DNA from: Nitrospira sp. CG24A
GTDB taxonomy: Bacteria; Nitrospirota; Nitrospiria; Nitrospirales; Nitrospiraceae
Direction: 5' to 3'
NCBI GenBank assembly: GCA_002869925.2
Contig: NEWT02000029.1
Coordinates: 143,070-207,069, forward strand
Length of the DNA stretch: 64,000 nucleotides
The notes beneath the pieces were generated by a model. It was not told the origin of the DNA. It ran no database searches and saw only the letters and a list, made by a program, of their open reading frames with translations. The position numbers and the translations under genes were made by a program. Shown here piece by piece: positions 20,234-29,740 of this stretch (positions within the stretch are counted from its first letter, which is position 1; each line of letters starts with the position of its first letter).

Positions 20234-21439
20234 ATGGGCGCGCATCTCCATTTCGATTGTTATTCGGGTATTAGCGGCGACATGACTCTTGGTGCGCTTG
20301 TCGATGTGGGAGTCCCGTTTTCTGACTTGGTGGGCGGGCTGAAGCGACTCCGGCTTTCAGGGTTCACGCTGCGGAAGCGGCGGGTGCATCGCGCGGCGAT
20401 CCATGCCACGAAAGTAGATGTGGTGATCACGTCAGGATTGAGCAAGCCGCTCTCGCTTCATCGGATCCATGCCATCCTCTCCGCGAGTCGGCTCTCCGAC
20501 AAGATCAAGGCGCAGAGCCGATCAGTGTTCGATCGATTGGCCGAAGCAGAAGGGCATGCCCATCGTGTGTCAAAGGACCATGTCCATTTTCATGAAGTCG
20601 GTGTCCTGGATTCGTTTGTCGATATCGTCGGCGGGCTGATCTGCTGCGATCTGTTGGGCGTGACACGTGTGACGTCTTCTCCCGTCAATGTTGGAGCGGG
20701 GACGCTGCAATCCGCTCACGGGATATTACCGGCGCCCGGTCCGGCAGTGGCTATTCTGGCAAAAGGGGTTCCGATCTACAGCGCCGGTCCTCCTCGCGAG
20801 CTCACCACGCCGACCGGCATGGCCCTGTTGCGCACGCTGACGTCTGAGTTCGGCCCCATGCCGGTGATGACGCCGACTGCCATCGGTTATGGAGCAGGCG
20901 ATGCCGATCCCGACGGCTGGCCGAATGCTCTGCGGGTGTTTCTCTCCAACCCGCCGTCCCGAGGAGTGCGCGAGCGGGATACCGTGCTGGAGCTTGAAAC
21001 GAACCTCGACGATGTGAACCCGCAAACGTACGAATATGTGATGGAGCAGCTCTTCGCATGTGGGGCGCTCGATGTGACGCTGGCGCCGGTCATCATGAAA
21101 CGTGGGCGCCCCGGCATCGTGCTGACCTGTCTTGCAGCCCCGGCACAGCAGGATCGGATTCTTGATGTCCTGTTTCAGGAAACGACGGCATTGGGAGTCA
21201 GGATTCGTGAAGTGGCGCGACAGATTCTTCCTCGAAGGTTTGTCTCGGTGAAGGTGCGAGGGGGAGTCGTTCGGATGAAGATAGCCGATGTGAGCAAGAC
21301 AACGGCTAAAGCGGCTCCGGAATATCTCGATTGCAAGCGGATAGCCGAACGAACGGGCCGTCCTGTCAAGGAGGTGCTCGAAGACGCGGCCCATGCCTAT
21401 GCCACGAAACGGGTCGTTCGGCCGACGGGCCGGGAATGA
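20234..21439 (+). CDS. larC: Nickel pincer cofactor biosynthesis protein LarC
   Basis: HFDCYSGISGDMTLGALVDVG, HFHEVGVLDSFVDIVG, TPTGMALLRTL, ETNLDDVNPQTYEYVMEQLF. Confidence 0.95.
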   Translation: MGAHLHFDCYSGISGDMTLGALVDVGVPFSDLVGGLKRLRLSGFTLRKRRVHRAAIHATKVDVVITSGLSKPLSLHRIHAILSASRLSDKIKAQSRSVFDRLAEAEGHAHRVSKDHVHFHEVGVLDSFVDIVGGLICCDLLGVTRVTSSPVNVGAGTLQSAHGILPAPGPAVAILAKGVPIYSAGPPRELTTPTGMALLRTLTSEFGPMPVMTPTAIGYGAGDADPDGWPNALRVFLSNPPSRGVRERDTVLELETNLDDVNPQTYEYVMEQLFACGALDVTLAPVIMKRGRPGIVLTCLAAPAQQDRILDVLFQETTALGVRIREVARQILPRRFVSVKVRGGVVRMKIADVSKTTAKAAPEYLDCKRIAERTGRPVKEVLEDAAHAYATKRVVRPTGRE

Positions 21440-22440
21440 CGGTCCTACTCTATACCCTTCTGTTTCTTGTATCCGTCGGGGTGACGCTCGGCGCCTGCAC
21501 ACTCTTCACAAACGCCATTGAGTGGGTGGGCAAACGATTTAATCTGTCCGAAGGCGCAGTCGGCGGGGTGTTGGCAGCCATCGGCACCACACTTCCCGAA
21601 ACGTCGATTCCCGTCATCGCCATTTTTTTCGGGGACAGCCGTGCCGAAGCAGAGGTGGGTTTGGGTGCGATCCTCGGCGCGCCCTTCATGCTGACGACCC
21701 TCGTGATCCCCATCTTAGCCGTCTTGCTGATGGTGTATGCAGGATTGGGGAAGCGGACCGCCGCTTTCCGATTGAACTATCGCGATGTGAGGGGCGATCT
21801 CTCCTTCTTTGTGGCGGCCTACAGCGTCGCGCTGGCCTGTGTGTTTATTCCGTCTCGACTGGCGCACGCCTGTGCCGCCGTCGGGTTGATGGGTCTCTAC
21901 CTCTATTACGTCAAGTTGAAGTTCAGTGAGACGGATGAGGAGGGGGGCGAAGGGGGACTTGAGCCGCTCCTTTTTGCCAGGAAGTCGGCCATTCCGTCGT
22001 TTGGGGTCATCGGTCTTCAAGCCATCATCGGCCTGGCCGGGCTCGCGCTCGGCGCGCATCTCTTCGTGCTCGCCGCCGAAACGATAGCATATGCCTTGTC
22101 GATTTCTCCATTGATTCTGGCCCTCCTCGTTGCGCCTTTGGCGACCGAGTTGCCTGAGATGTCCAACAGTTTTCTCTGGCTTTATCGAAAGAAAGATCGC
22201 TTGGCGATAGGGAACGTCACCGGCGCGATCGTCTTTCAAGGCACCATTCCGGTCTCGATCGGGCTGTTGGGGACGGACTGGACCCTCGCGCCAACGGCAT
22301 TGATTACGATGGTGCTCGCAGTGACCGCTGCCACGTTCTTGTTGGCACAGGCGGCGTGGGGTGCTCTCTGGCGACCCTGGTTGCTGAGCGGGAGCGCCAT
22401 CCTTTATATAGGGTATGTGGTGTATCTGTACTGGGTCTAA
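21436..22440 (+). CDS. Sodium/calcium exchanger-type cation antiporter
   Basis: GGVLAAIGTTLPETSIPVIAIF and APLATELPEMSNSFLWLYRKKDRLAIGNVTGA (duplicated alpha-repeats); ATGA coupling to larC. Confidence 0.9.
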   Translation: MTVLLYTLLFLVSVGVTLGACTLFTNAIEWVGKRFNLSEGAVGGVLAAIGTTLPETSIPVIAIFFGDSRAEAEVGLGAILGAPFMLTTLVIPILAVLLMVYAGLGKRTAAFRLNYRDVRGDLSFFVAAYSVALACVFIPSRLAHACAAVGLMGLYLYYVKLKFSETDEEGGEGGLEPLLFARKSAIPSFGVIGLQAIIGLAGLALGAHLFVLAAETIAYALSISPLILALLVAPLATELPEMSNSFLWLYRKKDRLAIGNVTGAIVFQGTIPVSIGLLGTDWTLAPTALITMVLAVTAATFLLAQAAWGALWRPWLLSGSAILYIGYVVYLYWV

Positions 22441-22442
22441 GT

Positions 22443-22563
22443 AGGATGCTGAAAAAGTCCGCCAGCTTTGTTCTCGCATCGCTCAGAGGCTCAACGTACC
22501 GCAAGGGTACGCCTCGCCTCCTCGCTCGCTGCGGCCGCGCTGAACGGCCTTTTTGAGCATCCT
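22443..22563. repeat. Family-1 palindromic repeat
   Basis: AGGATGCTGAAAAAGTCCGCCAGC...GTACCGCAAGGGTACGC...GGCCTTTTTGAGCATCCT. Confidence 0.88.
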
Positions 22564-22576
22564 ATGTAACGAGTGA

Positions 22577-23617
22577 TTGGTGAAGGGTATGAATGTGAAG
22601 AAAAACATGACGAGATCGAAAGACAAACCGCTTCTTGGAATCACCATGGGAGATCCTGCCGGAATCGGCCCGGAGGTGATTGCGAAGGCCTTAGCGGAAC
22701 AATCGTTGCGGCGACTGTGTCGTCCGATTGTTATCGGTTCGTTCCCGGTCATGCAGCAGACGGTGAAGAGTCTCAATCTCCGTTTGAACGTGATCCGCGT
22801 GGAAGGTCACGAGACGGTGCCTCCGCGGCTGAACCAGCTCGCCGTGTTGGACCCACTCGATCATCCGCTTGGACGGTTCCCGCGTGGAGTGGCGGCGCCT
22901 CTCACTGGAGCGGCGTCCGTACTGTTCATCAAGAAAGCCGTGGAGCTTGCGCAGCTTGGTTGTATTGACGGCATCGTGACCGCGCCGATCAACAAAGAAG
23001 CGATCAACCTGGCAGGCTGTCATTTCCCCGGCCATACGGAATTGCTCGCAGACCTGACGGCGACACCGGAATCCGGCATGATGATCGTCGGCGGCCCGCT
23101 ACGGATTATGTTTGTGACGACCCACGTCGCGATCAAGGATTTACCGGCACTCCTCACTCAGGCCAAGATCGAAAAAGCGATCAGGTTGGCTCATTTGGCA
23201 CTACGAGATTTGTTCGGAATAAAGAAGCCGAGAGTCGGTGTTGCCGCGTTGAACCCTCATGCCGGAGAACATGGACTATTCGGAGACGAAGAGTCGCGTG
23301 TCATTCTTCCTGCGGCTCGTGCAGCGCAGGCTCAGGGGATTCGTGCCAGCGATCCTTTACCGGCTGATACGCTGTTCGGCAAGGCGGCGAGAGGCGACTA
23401 CGACGGTGTGGTGGCTCTGTACCACGACCAGGGGCTCATTCCTTTAAAGCTTGTCGCCTTCGGCGCCTGCGTCAATTTGACGGTGGGGTTGCCGATCATT
23501 CGTACCTCGGTCGATCACGGCACGGCATTCGATATTGTCGGGAAGGGTGTGGCGGATCCCGGCAGTCTCATCGAGGCGATCACGCTAGCTGCCACGTTAG
23601 CCAAAAGACGTTGGTGA
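22577..23617 (+). CDS. pdxA: 4-hydroxythreonine-4-phosphate dehydrogenase
   Basis: LGITMGDPAGIGPEVIAKAL, GHTELLADLT, VALYHDQGLIPLK, RTSVDHGTAFDI. Confidence 0.95.
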   Translation: MVKGMNVKKNMTRSKDKPLLGITMGDPAGIGPEVIAKALAEQSLRRLCRPIVIGSFPVMQQTVKSLNLRLNVIRVEGHETVPPRLNQLAVLDPLDHPLGRFPRGVAAPLTGAASVLFIKKAVELAQLGCIDGIVTAPINKEAINLAGCHFPGHTELLADLTATPESGMMIVGGPLRIMFVTTHVAIKDLPALLTQAKIEKAIRLAHLALRDLFGIKKPRVGVAALNPHAGEHGLFGDEESRVILPAARAAQAQGIRASDPLPADTLFGKAARGDYDGVVALYHDQGLIPLKLVAFGACVNLTVGLPIIRTSVDHGTAFDIVGKGVADPGSLIEAITLAATLAKRRW

Positions 23618-23704
23618 GAAGTTTGTTTGGTTGTCCGAAACTTCAACGAAATAAACCAAATAAACTAAACAAACCAAATAGACCATCCCACGAGGAGCCC
23701 ATTG

Positions 23705-24031
23705 ATGACCAACCAATCGGAAGCCACGCGCGACATGCTTCAGAAGCAGTTGAAGGAATTGGATCAGATTTTCCAAGAGACCATGGAGACTCTCAATACC
23801 GTTGCCGGAGCCGAACGAGTGGCAAAATGGAAAGCGCGGACGAGTGCCCTTATCGCTGAATCCCTGGGCCAGAAAGAAGGGCAAAAGTTTGCCGCCTTAC
23901 AGCCGGGACCCTCATTTACCAACGATCTGGTTGAAGAGTTCACCGATCTCATCGACTATTTCAGAAATCCACTCACCGACTTGGCGAAACAACTCGCGCA
24001 TACGACTCCTCGCCCTTCCAGTGGGACTTGA
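23705..24031 (+). CDS. Hypothetical protein (108 aa)
   Basis: Between pdxA and rsmA; helical composition. Confidence 0.7.
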   Translation: MTNQSEATRDMLQKQLKELDQIFQETMETLNTVAGAERVAKWKARTSALIAESLGQKEGQKFAALQPGPSFTNDLVEEFTDLIDYFRNPLTDLAKQLAHTTPRPSSGT

Positions 24032-24034
24032 CCG

Positions 24035-24829
24035 GTGTTGATCCCGGATCTTCCGACGCCGAACAAACGGCTCGGTCAAAATTTTCTCATTGATCCCAAC
24101 ATCGTGCGAAAAATCGTTGCGCTGGCGGAACTAAGCCCCAACGATCAAGTGTTGGAAATCGGTCCAGGTCGCGGAATTCTGACGGAGGCGCTGAGTCGTA
24201 CCGCCGGCCAGGTCACGGCAATCGAAGTGGATTCACGGCTTCATGCCTATCTCGAAACGAAGCAGGCGGAGCTTCCGAATGTGGAATTGGTCTGTGATGA
24301 TGCGTTGGCGTACCCGGTCGAGAGCTTGCCGATGGGGACGGTCGTTGTAGCCAATCTGCCCTACTACATTTCGACTCCGTTGCTGTTTCGATTACTCGAC
24401 CAGCGGGGCCGGTTTCCCCGGATGGTGCTGATGTTGCAGGACGAAGTGGCTGATCGATTGGTGGCACAGCCGGGCGGGTCGGACTACGGGGTGCTCTCCG
24501 TCATGGCGCAGTATGCAGCAGACATCACGAAAGCGTTTCGCGTTTCCGCCCAATGTTTCCGCCCCAGACCTGACGTGGCTTCGGCGGTGGTGCGGTTACG
24601 CATGAAAGACCGTACGAGGCTTAGCCGGCAGGAAGAAGTCGCATTTCGCGCGCTCGTGAAAGCAGCGTTTGCGCATCGGAGGAAAACGCTTGTGAATTCC
24701 CTCCGCGACGAAGGGTATGCACTTCATTCTGTGACCGAAACAGTACAGCGGTTGGATATTGCTTCTACCCGTAGAGCCGAGACGTTGTCGGTTGAGGAGT
24801 TTCTCCAGCTCGCTCTCGCACTCGATTGA
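24035..24829 (+). CDS. rsmA: 16S rRNA (adenine(1518)-N6/adenine(1519)-N6)-dimethyltransferase
   Basis: KRLGQNFLIDPNIVRKIV, VLEIGPGRGILTEAL, VVANLPYYISTPLL; GTG start. Confidence 0.95.
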   Translation: MLIPDLPTPNKRLGQNFLIDPNIVRKIVALAELSPNDQVLEIGPGRGILTEALSRTAGQVTAIEVDSRLHAYLETKQAELPNVELVCDDALAYPVESLPMGTVVVANLPYYISTPLLFRLLDQRGRFPRMVLMLQDEVADRLVAQPGGSDYGVLSVMAQYAADITKAFRVSAQCFRPRPDVASAVVRLRMKDRTRLSRQEEVAFRALVKAAFAHRRKTLVNSLRDEGYALHSVTETVQRLDIASTRRAETLSVEEFLQLALALD

Positions 24830-24881
24830 CGAGGTGCATCCATGTAAATGATCCTTCCAAGCTCGCTCGTTGTTTCTCCAG

Positions 24882-25092
24882 GGATGGGGGCTGATTGATC
24901 TCCCACTGCGCGCGTCTTCCCAATTCTTCGTTTTTTAAAAGGGTAGCCTGGGCGATCCTCGATTGCGCGCGTCGAACGAGCACATTCTTATCGTGCGCGT
25001 TCCGCGAGCAGGAGGACGGCCAGGCTACCCTTCCCCTCCTTCCGCGACCGCGCGTTGCGCGAGCACAGAACATCATCAGGCTCCATCCCTCC
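24882..25092. repeat. Nested family-2 palindromes (inner element 24941-25031 inside outer element)
   Basis: Outer arms GATGGGGGCTGATTGATCTCC... / ...GAACATCATCAGGCTCCATC; inner GGGTAGCCTGGGCGATCCTC... / ...GGAGGACGGCCAGGCTACCC. Confidence 0.85.
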
Positions 25093-25136
25093 TCTTTGTT
25101 TGAAATGACCGAATCCCTGTGCTAGCATCACGATCT

Positions 25137-27554
25137 ATGGCTGTCACCACTTCGGCCAAGCGAGGCGAGGCCCGCGGCGCCGTTCCCCCCTCCTCACATA
25201 TCAAGCGAGAAGTGATTGGAGTCGTCCTGATCGCGTTGGCGCTCTTGACGCTACTCAGCATGCTGTCGTTTGTCCCGGGGGAACTCAAGGCCGGGGCCAC
25301 AGCGGCCATTCCATCTAAAAACCTCATCGGTTCGGTCGGCGCGTACTTCGCGTCTGCCCTATTCTGGTCGATCGGCGGGGCCGCCTACTTATTTCCCATT
25401 CTCCTCGGTTTCCTAGGTGCTCGGTGTTTTACACAGAGCGATCTGTCGATTCGTCTGCGGAACGCCGGCGCCTCGCTGGCGGTATTGTTGTTTCTTAGCG
25501 GCCTGTTCCATCTCGAAGTTATGGCGGTGCCGACCGTCTCCAGCGGTCTTATTTATCGAGGGATGGCGGGAGGCATATTCGGGCAAGTGCTGGCCGAGAG
25601 TTTACGAGCCTATTTTGCGAGTACCGGCGCCCATATTTTGATCGTGGCGGGGTTACTGGTCTCCCTGCTCTTCACGGCGCCCATCTCTCTGGCTGAGATC
25701 GCCCGGCGGATTCCCGGGTGGGGTAATTGGATGTTCAATCGGGCGCGAACGTTGATCCCAGATCAAACGGAGGAAGAAGAAGCCGTTCCCGGGCCTCCAC
25801 GGAAAACGAGACAGAAATCGTCTTCTGCCATTCGCGCGGTGATAGAAGAGACGCTTCCTGAGGCAATTGCAGAGCCGGAATTGAATTGGCCGGTCATTCA
25901 GCCGGCACGACAACCGACTTCTGGACCGGCTGAGCCGATTGAGCCTGAGCTGGATACGCAGGTCGTCACCACCCAAGCGAAGGCGGGAGACTATATCTTG
26001 CCGGATCCGGCTGTGCTCTTGAGCGATCCGTCAGGCCCGCTCGGGCGTGTTACGGAAGAAGAAATCAAGGCGCAATCCGATGTGCTGACCCGCGCTCTGC
26101 TCAGTTTTGGCATTGCAGGAAAGGTGACGGAAGTTCGCCCTGGGCCAGTTGTGACGATGTACGAGTTTGAGCCGGCGCCGGGAACCAAAGTCGCGCGCAT
26201 CGTGAACCTTGCCGATGATTTGGCATTAGCTCTGAAGGCGATCAGCCTCCGGATCGTTGCGCCGATTCCAGGAAAGTCGGTGGTCGGGATTGAGGTGCCG
26301 AACCTCTATCGCGAAACGGTATCAATGAAAGAAGTCATGACGAGTGAGGCCTTTTCGCGCGCCAGATCGAAGCTCAGCTTGGCGTTGGGGAAGGACATCT
26401 TCGGGGCTCCCACGGTCGCCGATCTGAAGACGATGCCGCATTTGCTGGTCGCCGGCGCCACGGGGGCCGGGAAAAGCGTCAGTCTCAATACGATGCTTCT
26501 GAGTCTGCTGTTTTCGGCGCGGCCCGATGAAGTGAAGCTGCTCCTGATCGACCCCAAGATGCTCGAATTCCAAACGTACGATGGCATTCCTCACCTATTA
26601 CGGCCGGTCATCACCGACCCCAAGTCTGCAGCAAGGGGACTTGGTTGGGTGGTGGCTGAAATGGAGCGGCGCTACAAATTGCTTGCTGAAGCAGGGGTGC
26701 GAAACATCGAGACGTATAATCGGAAAGTTGCAGGGAAGCAGGGTGTGCTGGAGACGGAATCGGCGGCCAAGTTGGACCAGCCGGAGTTACCTATCCAGTT
26801 TTTGTCTGAAGAGGACCGACTCTCTGCCGGAGAGACGGTCGTCCCTGATGGCAGCCCCGGATCGTTCACGCCGCCGCCGACTCCGCCTGAGCCTTTGCCC
26901 TATATTGTCGTGATGATCGACGAATTGGCGGACTTGATGATGGTCGCGCCGAAGGAAGTGGAAGACAAGATTGCTCGCTTGGCACAGATGGCCCGCGCAT
27001 CGGGCATCCATCTGGTGTTGGCGACGCAGCGCCCGTCGGTCGATGTGCTGACCGGTTTGATCAAGGCCAACTTCCCTGCCCGCATCGCCTTTCAAGTCTC
27101 GTCGAAGACCGACTCACGCACGATCCTGGATGCCAACGGCGCGGAGGCGCTCCTCGGTCGTGGGGACATGCTCTATATGGCTTCGGGAACCGGACGTGTG
27201 ATGCGGCTCCATGGATCGTTTGTGTCGGATGACGATGTTCGCCGCGTAGTCGAGTTCGTGAAGGATCAAGCCAAGCCCACGTACAATCAGGAACTGCAGA
27301 CTGCGTTGAAACAGGAAGTGGCGAAAGAAGAAGATGGACTAGGAGAAGTATACGAACAAGCCAAAGAGTTGGTATTATCTAGCGGTTCAGCGTCCGCGTC
27401 GCTGATTCAACGCCGGCTACGGGTGGGCTATCCTCGGGCGGCTCGGATGATCGAGCAAATGGAGGCGGATGGCATTGTAGGCGCGGCTGGTCGGGATGGA
27501 CGGAGAGAAGTTGTGGGTCGGCGAGGGCCGGTGGGGGCAGAGGAAGGGGCGTGA
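25137..27554 (+). CDS. ftsK: DNA translocase FtsK
   Basis: HLLVAGATGAGKSVSLNTMLLSLLF, LLIDPKMLEF, VVMIDELADLMM, LATQRPSVDVLTGLIKANFPARIAF, C-terminal winged helix. Confidence 0.97.
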   Translation: MAVTTSAKRGEARGAVPPSSHIKREVIGVVLIALALLTLLSMLSFVPGELKAGATAAIPSKNLIGSVGAYFASALFWSIGGAAYLFPILLGFLGARCFTQSDLSIRLRNAGASLAVLLFLSGLFHLEVMAVPTVSSGLIYRGMAGGIFGQVLAESLRAYFASTGAHILIVAGLLVSLLFTAPISLAEIARRIPGWGNWMFNRARTLIPDQTEEEEAVPGPPRKTRQKSSSAIRAVIEETLPEAIAEPELNWPVIQPARQPTSGPAEPIEPELDTQVVTTQAKAGDYILPDPAVLLSDPSGPLGRVTEEEIKAQSDVLTRALLSFGIAGKVTEVRPGPVVTMYEFEPAPGTKVARIVNLADDLALALKAISLRIVAPIPGKSVVGIEVPNLYRETVSMKEVMTSEAFSRARSKLSLALGKDIFGAPTVADLKTMPHLLVAGATGAGKSVSLNTMLLSLLFSARPDEVKLLLIDPKMLEFQTYDGIPHLLRPVITDPKSAARGLGWVVAEMERRYKLLAEAGVRNIETYNRKVAGKQGVLETESAAKLDQPELPIQFLSEEDRLSAGETVVPDGSPGSFTPPPTPPEPLPYIVVMIDELADLMMVAPKEVEDKIARLAQMARASGIHLVLATQRPSVDVLTGLIKANFPARIAFQVSSKTDSRTILDANGAEALLGRGDMLYMASGTGRVMRLHGSFVSDDDVRRVVEFVKDQAKPTYNQELQTALKQEVAKEEDGLGEVYEQAKELVLSSGSASASLIQRRLRVGYPRAARMIEQMEADGIVGAAGRDGRREVVGRRGPVGAEEGA

Positions 27555-27560
27555 GGGGGA

Positions 27561-28316
27561 GTGGCCACTCCCCTTGTGATTAGTATGATGAAGAAATTGA
27601 ATTGGACATGTGTTGTAGGAGGCGTGCTCCTGTGTGTGGGGAGTCTATTCCCATCGCCCGCTCTTGCGGCTGAAGAAAGCGATGAGAATGCGGTGAAGGA
27701 AGTGCGCGAGGTGGTCAAGCAGCTCCAGGCGCGGTATGAGAAAACGAAAGATATCCAGGCAGACTTCGCGCAGAAGACCACGATCGAGGGGTTTGAGCGG
27801 CCCATCGCGTCTTCGGGGAAGGTCTATATCAAAAAGCCGGGCCGGTTACGGTGGAATTATCTCGATCCGTCGATCGAGGACATCTACGTCAATCGTGACG
27901 ACGTGAAAGTGTATGTGCCGGAGCACAAACAAGTGCTGGTCGGGAAGCTCACGCAAATGGCAGCCTCCAAGGCTCCGTTAGAACTGTTGCTTGGGGCCGC
28001 CAAGCTGGATGAATCGTTCGACATTGAGCCGACGTCGGGAAAGAGCCGCGGCGTGGGAGGTATCCCGTTACTCACCCTCCTGCCGAAGTCGCATGAAGGA
28101 GAGGCAGGGAAATCGTTGCAGCGGATCGTGATCGAAGTATTTCCCAAGACCTATTTTATTCGGACGATCTCGCTCTACGAAGCCAGTGGCAATGTCGCGA
28201 GTTTTGAATTTTCGTCGCTCCAATCCAATATCGGTTTCGCCGACTCATTCTTCGATCTGAAATTACCGGCCGATGTGGAAGTGGTGAAGGCTCCGGTGCT
28301 CAGTGTTCCACAGTGA
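27561..28316 (+). CDS. lolA: Outer membrane lipoprotein carrier protein LolA
   Basis: KDIQADFAQKTTIEGFERPIASSGKVYIKKPGRLRWNYLDP. Confidence 0.88.
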   Translation: MATPLVISMMKKLNWTCVVGGVLLCVGSLFPSPALAAEESDENAVKEVREVVKQLQARYEKTKDIQADFAQKTTIEGFERPIASSGKVYIKKPGRLRWNYLDPSIEDIYVNRDDVKVYVPEHKQVLVGKLTQMAASKAPLELLLGAAKLDESFDIEPTSGKSRGVGGIPLLTLLPKSHEGEAGKSLQRIVIEVFPKTYFIRTISLYEASGNVASFEFSSLQSNIGFADSFFDLKLPADVEVVKAPVLSVPQ

Positions 28317-28324
28317 GTGCGGCT

Positions 28325-28450
28325 GGAGATTCGTGAGACGTGAAAGGTAAAATGTGAAAGGTCTGAAATGAAGAATCCCCGTCAGTTCCACTTTTCACTT
28401 TTTACATCTTACCTTTCACGGTTCTTGAGAGCGACTTTTTCAGCATCCTG
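28325..28450. repeat. Family-3 AT-richer inverted repeat built from GTGAAA/TTTCAC words
   Basis: GAGACGTGAAAGGTAAAATGTGAAAGG ... CACTTTTCACTTTTTACATCTTACCTTTCACGG. Confidence 0.75.
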
Positions 28451-28477
28451 GGGGTTGAGCGAGGAAAAGGTGACGAT

Positions 28478-29242
28478 ATGAATCAGTCGCTAGCTGGTTC
28501 CTTCGTTGACAGGGTCGATGAGGCAGTCAAACAGTTGGATCTCGACCGGGTCTCGCGTGACTATTGGGACCAGAACGAGTTCCTGTTTATTCCACAGTTT
28601 CTTTCTCGGTCGGTGGTGGAAGAGCATCTCGTCCCTCAGGCGCAAGGGGTGAAGGGCGATCTGAATCGCAACTACATTCCCGGCCACAAAAAGGGCGGGA
28701 GTGTCAGCTACTACACGGTGATGGAGAAGGCCCCGCGCTTTCTCGATCTCTATCGATCCGAAGCCTTCATCGAATTCTTGAGCCGTCTGACGCGGGCCAA
28801 GCTCAGCCTCTGTCCTGAGAATGACCCCCATTCCTGCGCGCTCTATTATTATACGGAGCCGGGGGACCATATCGGATTTCACTACGACACGTCCTACTAC
28901 AAGGGGGCTCGCTACACCATTTTGATGGGGCTGGTCGATCGTTCTACACAATGCAAACTGGTCTGCGAGCTGTTTAAAGACGACCCAGTGAAACAGCCCA
29001 AGCACCTTGAGCTCATCACGCAACCAGGCGATCTCGTCATCTTCAACGGCGATAAGCTCTGGCATTCGGTGACTCCTCTTGGCGAAGGGGAAGAACGAAT
29101 CGCCCTCACGATGGAATACGTCACCAATCCTGACATGGGAACTTTCAAGCGGCTCTATTCCAACCTCAAAGATTCCGTTGCCTACTTCGGCCTTCGTGCA
29201 GTGTTTAAGCAGGCTTTGACAGGCTCCAACCGACGTCCTTAG
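28478..29242 (+). CDS. 2-oxoglutarate/Fe(II) oxygenase-like (PhyH-type) protein
   Basis: GDHIGFHYDTSYYKGARYTILMGL ... ITQPGDLVIFNGDKLWHSVTPLGEGEERIALTMEY. Confidence 0.8.
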   Translation: MNQSLAGSFVDRVDEAVKQLDLDRVSRDYWDQNEFLFIPQFLSRSVVEEHLVPQAQGVKGDLNRNYIPGHKKGGSVSYYTVMEKAPRFLDLYRSEAFIEFLSRLTRAKLSLCPENDPHSCALYYYTEPGDHIGFHYDTSYYKGARYTILMGLVDRSTQCKLVCELFKDDPVKQPKHLELITQPGDLVIFNGDKLWHSVTPLGEGEERIALTMEYVTNPDMGTFKRLYSNLKDSVAYFGLRAVFKQALTGSNRRP

Positions 29243-29367
29243 CAGGATGCTGAAAATTGCCCCCAGCTTCGTTCTCGGCTCGTCGAAATCCTCAACGTAC
29301 CCCTGAGGGTACGCCTCCGGGTTCGACTCACCTGCGGCCTTGCTGGGATGCCATTTTGAGCATCCTG
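29242..29367. repeat. Family-1 palindromic repeat
   Basis: AGCAGGATGCTGAAAATTGCCC...GTACCCCTGAGGGTACGC...CATTTTGAGCATCCTGC. Confidence 0.87.
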
Positions 29368-29642
29368 CGGGAGGGTTCTTCTATTGTCCTAGCCCACATT
29401 TTTCATGAGCGCTTCTGTTGTAATTGCTGATCCGCTGCGCTTGCGCATGAAGCGGCGTCCATGAATTGTGAGCGAGACAAGCAAGATGTGCACGACAGGC
29501 GCGACTGGCCAAGACGAAATCTCAAGCTATTCCCGCTTTTCTCGCGATTCTCGCGCGAATAACCATATATACTTCACGCGAAACGCGTGTTCGTACCATT
29601 TGTCGACGAACCGCTGCACAGTAGGGATGCGGCGTAGTGGGT

Positions 29643-29720
29643 GTTCGTAGTCCGGTAGACGGGCTTTGAATCCATTCAAAGAGATGGTCTTACGCGGATC
29701 AGTCTAATTGATAGTTAGGC
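29643..29720 (+). other. Integron attI-like leader, copy 1
   Basis: GTTCGTAGTCCGGTAGACGGGCTTTGAATCCATTCAAAGAGATGGTCTTACGCGGATCAGTCTAATTGATAGTTAGGC; shared with 49324 and 52505; ends in GTTAGGC core. Confidence 0.6.
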
Positions 29721-29740
29721 GATCTCAAGGAGAATAAAGT

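Noticed and set aside
24840-25090. Possible CRISPR-like array from repeated GCGCGC modules
   Set aside because: Modules are inverted and nested, spacing is irregular, and there are no unique spacers or cas genes.
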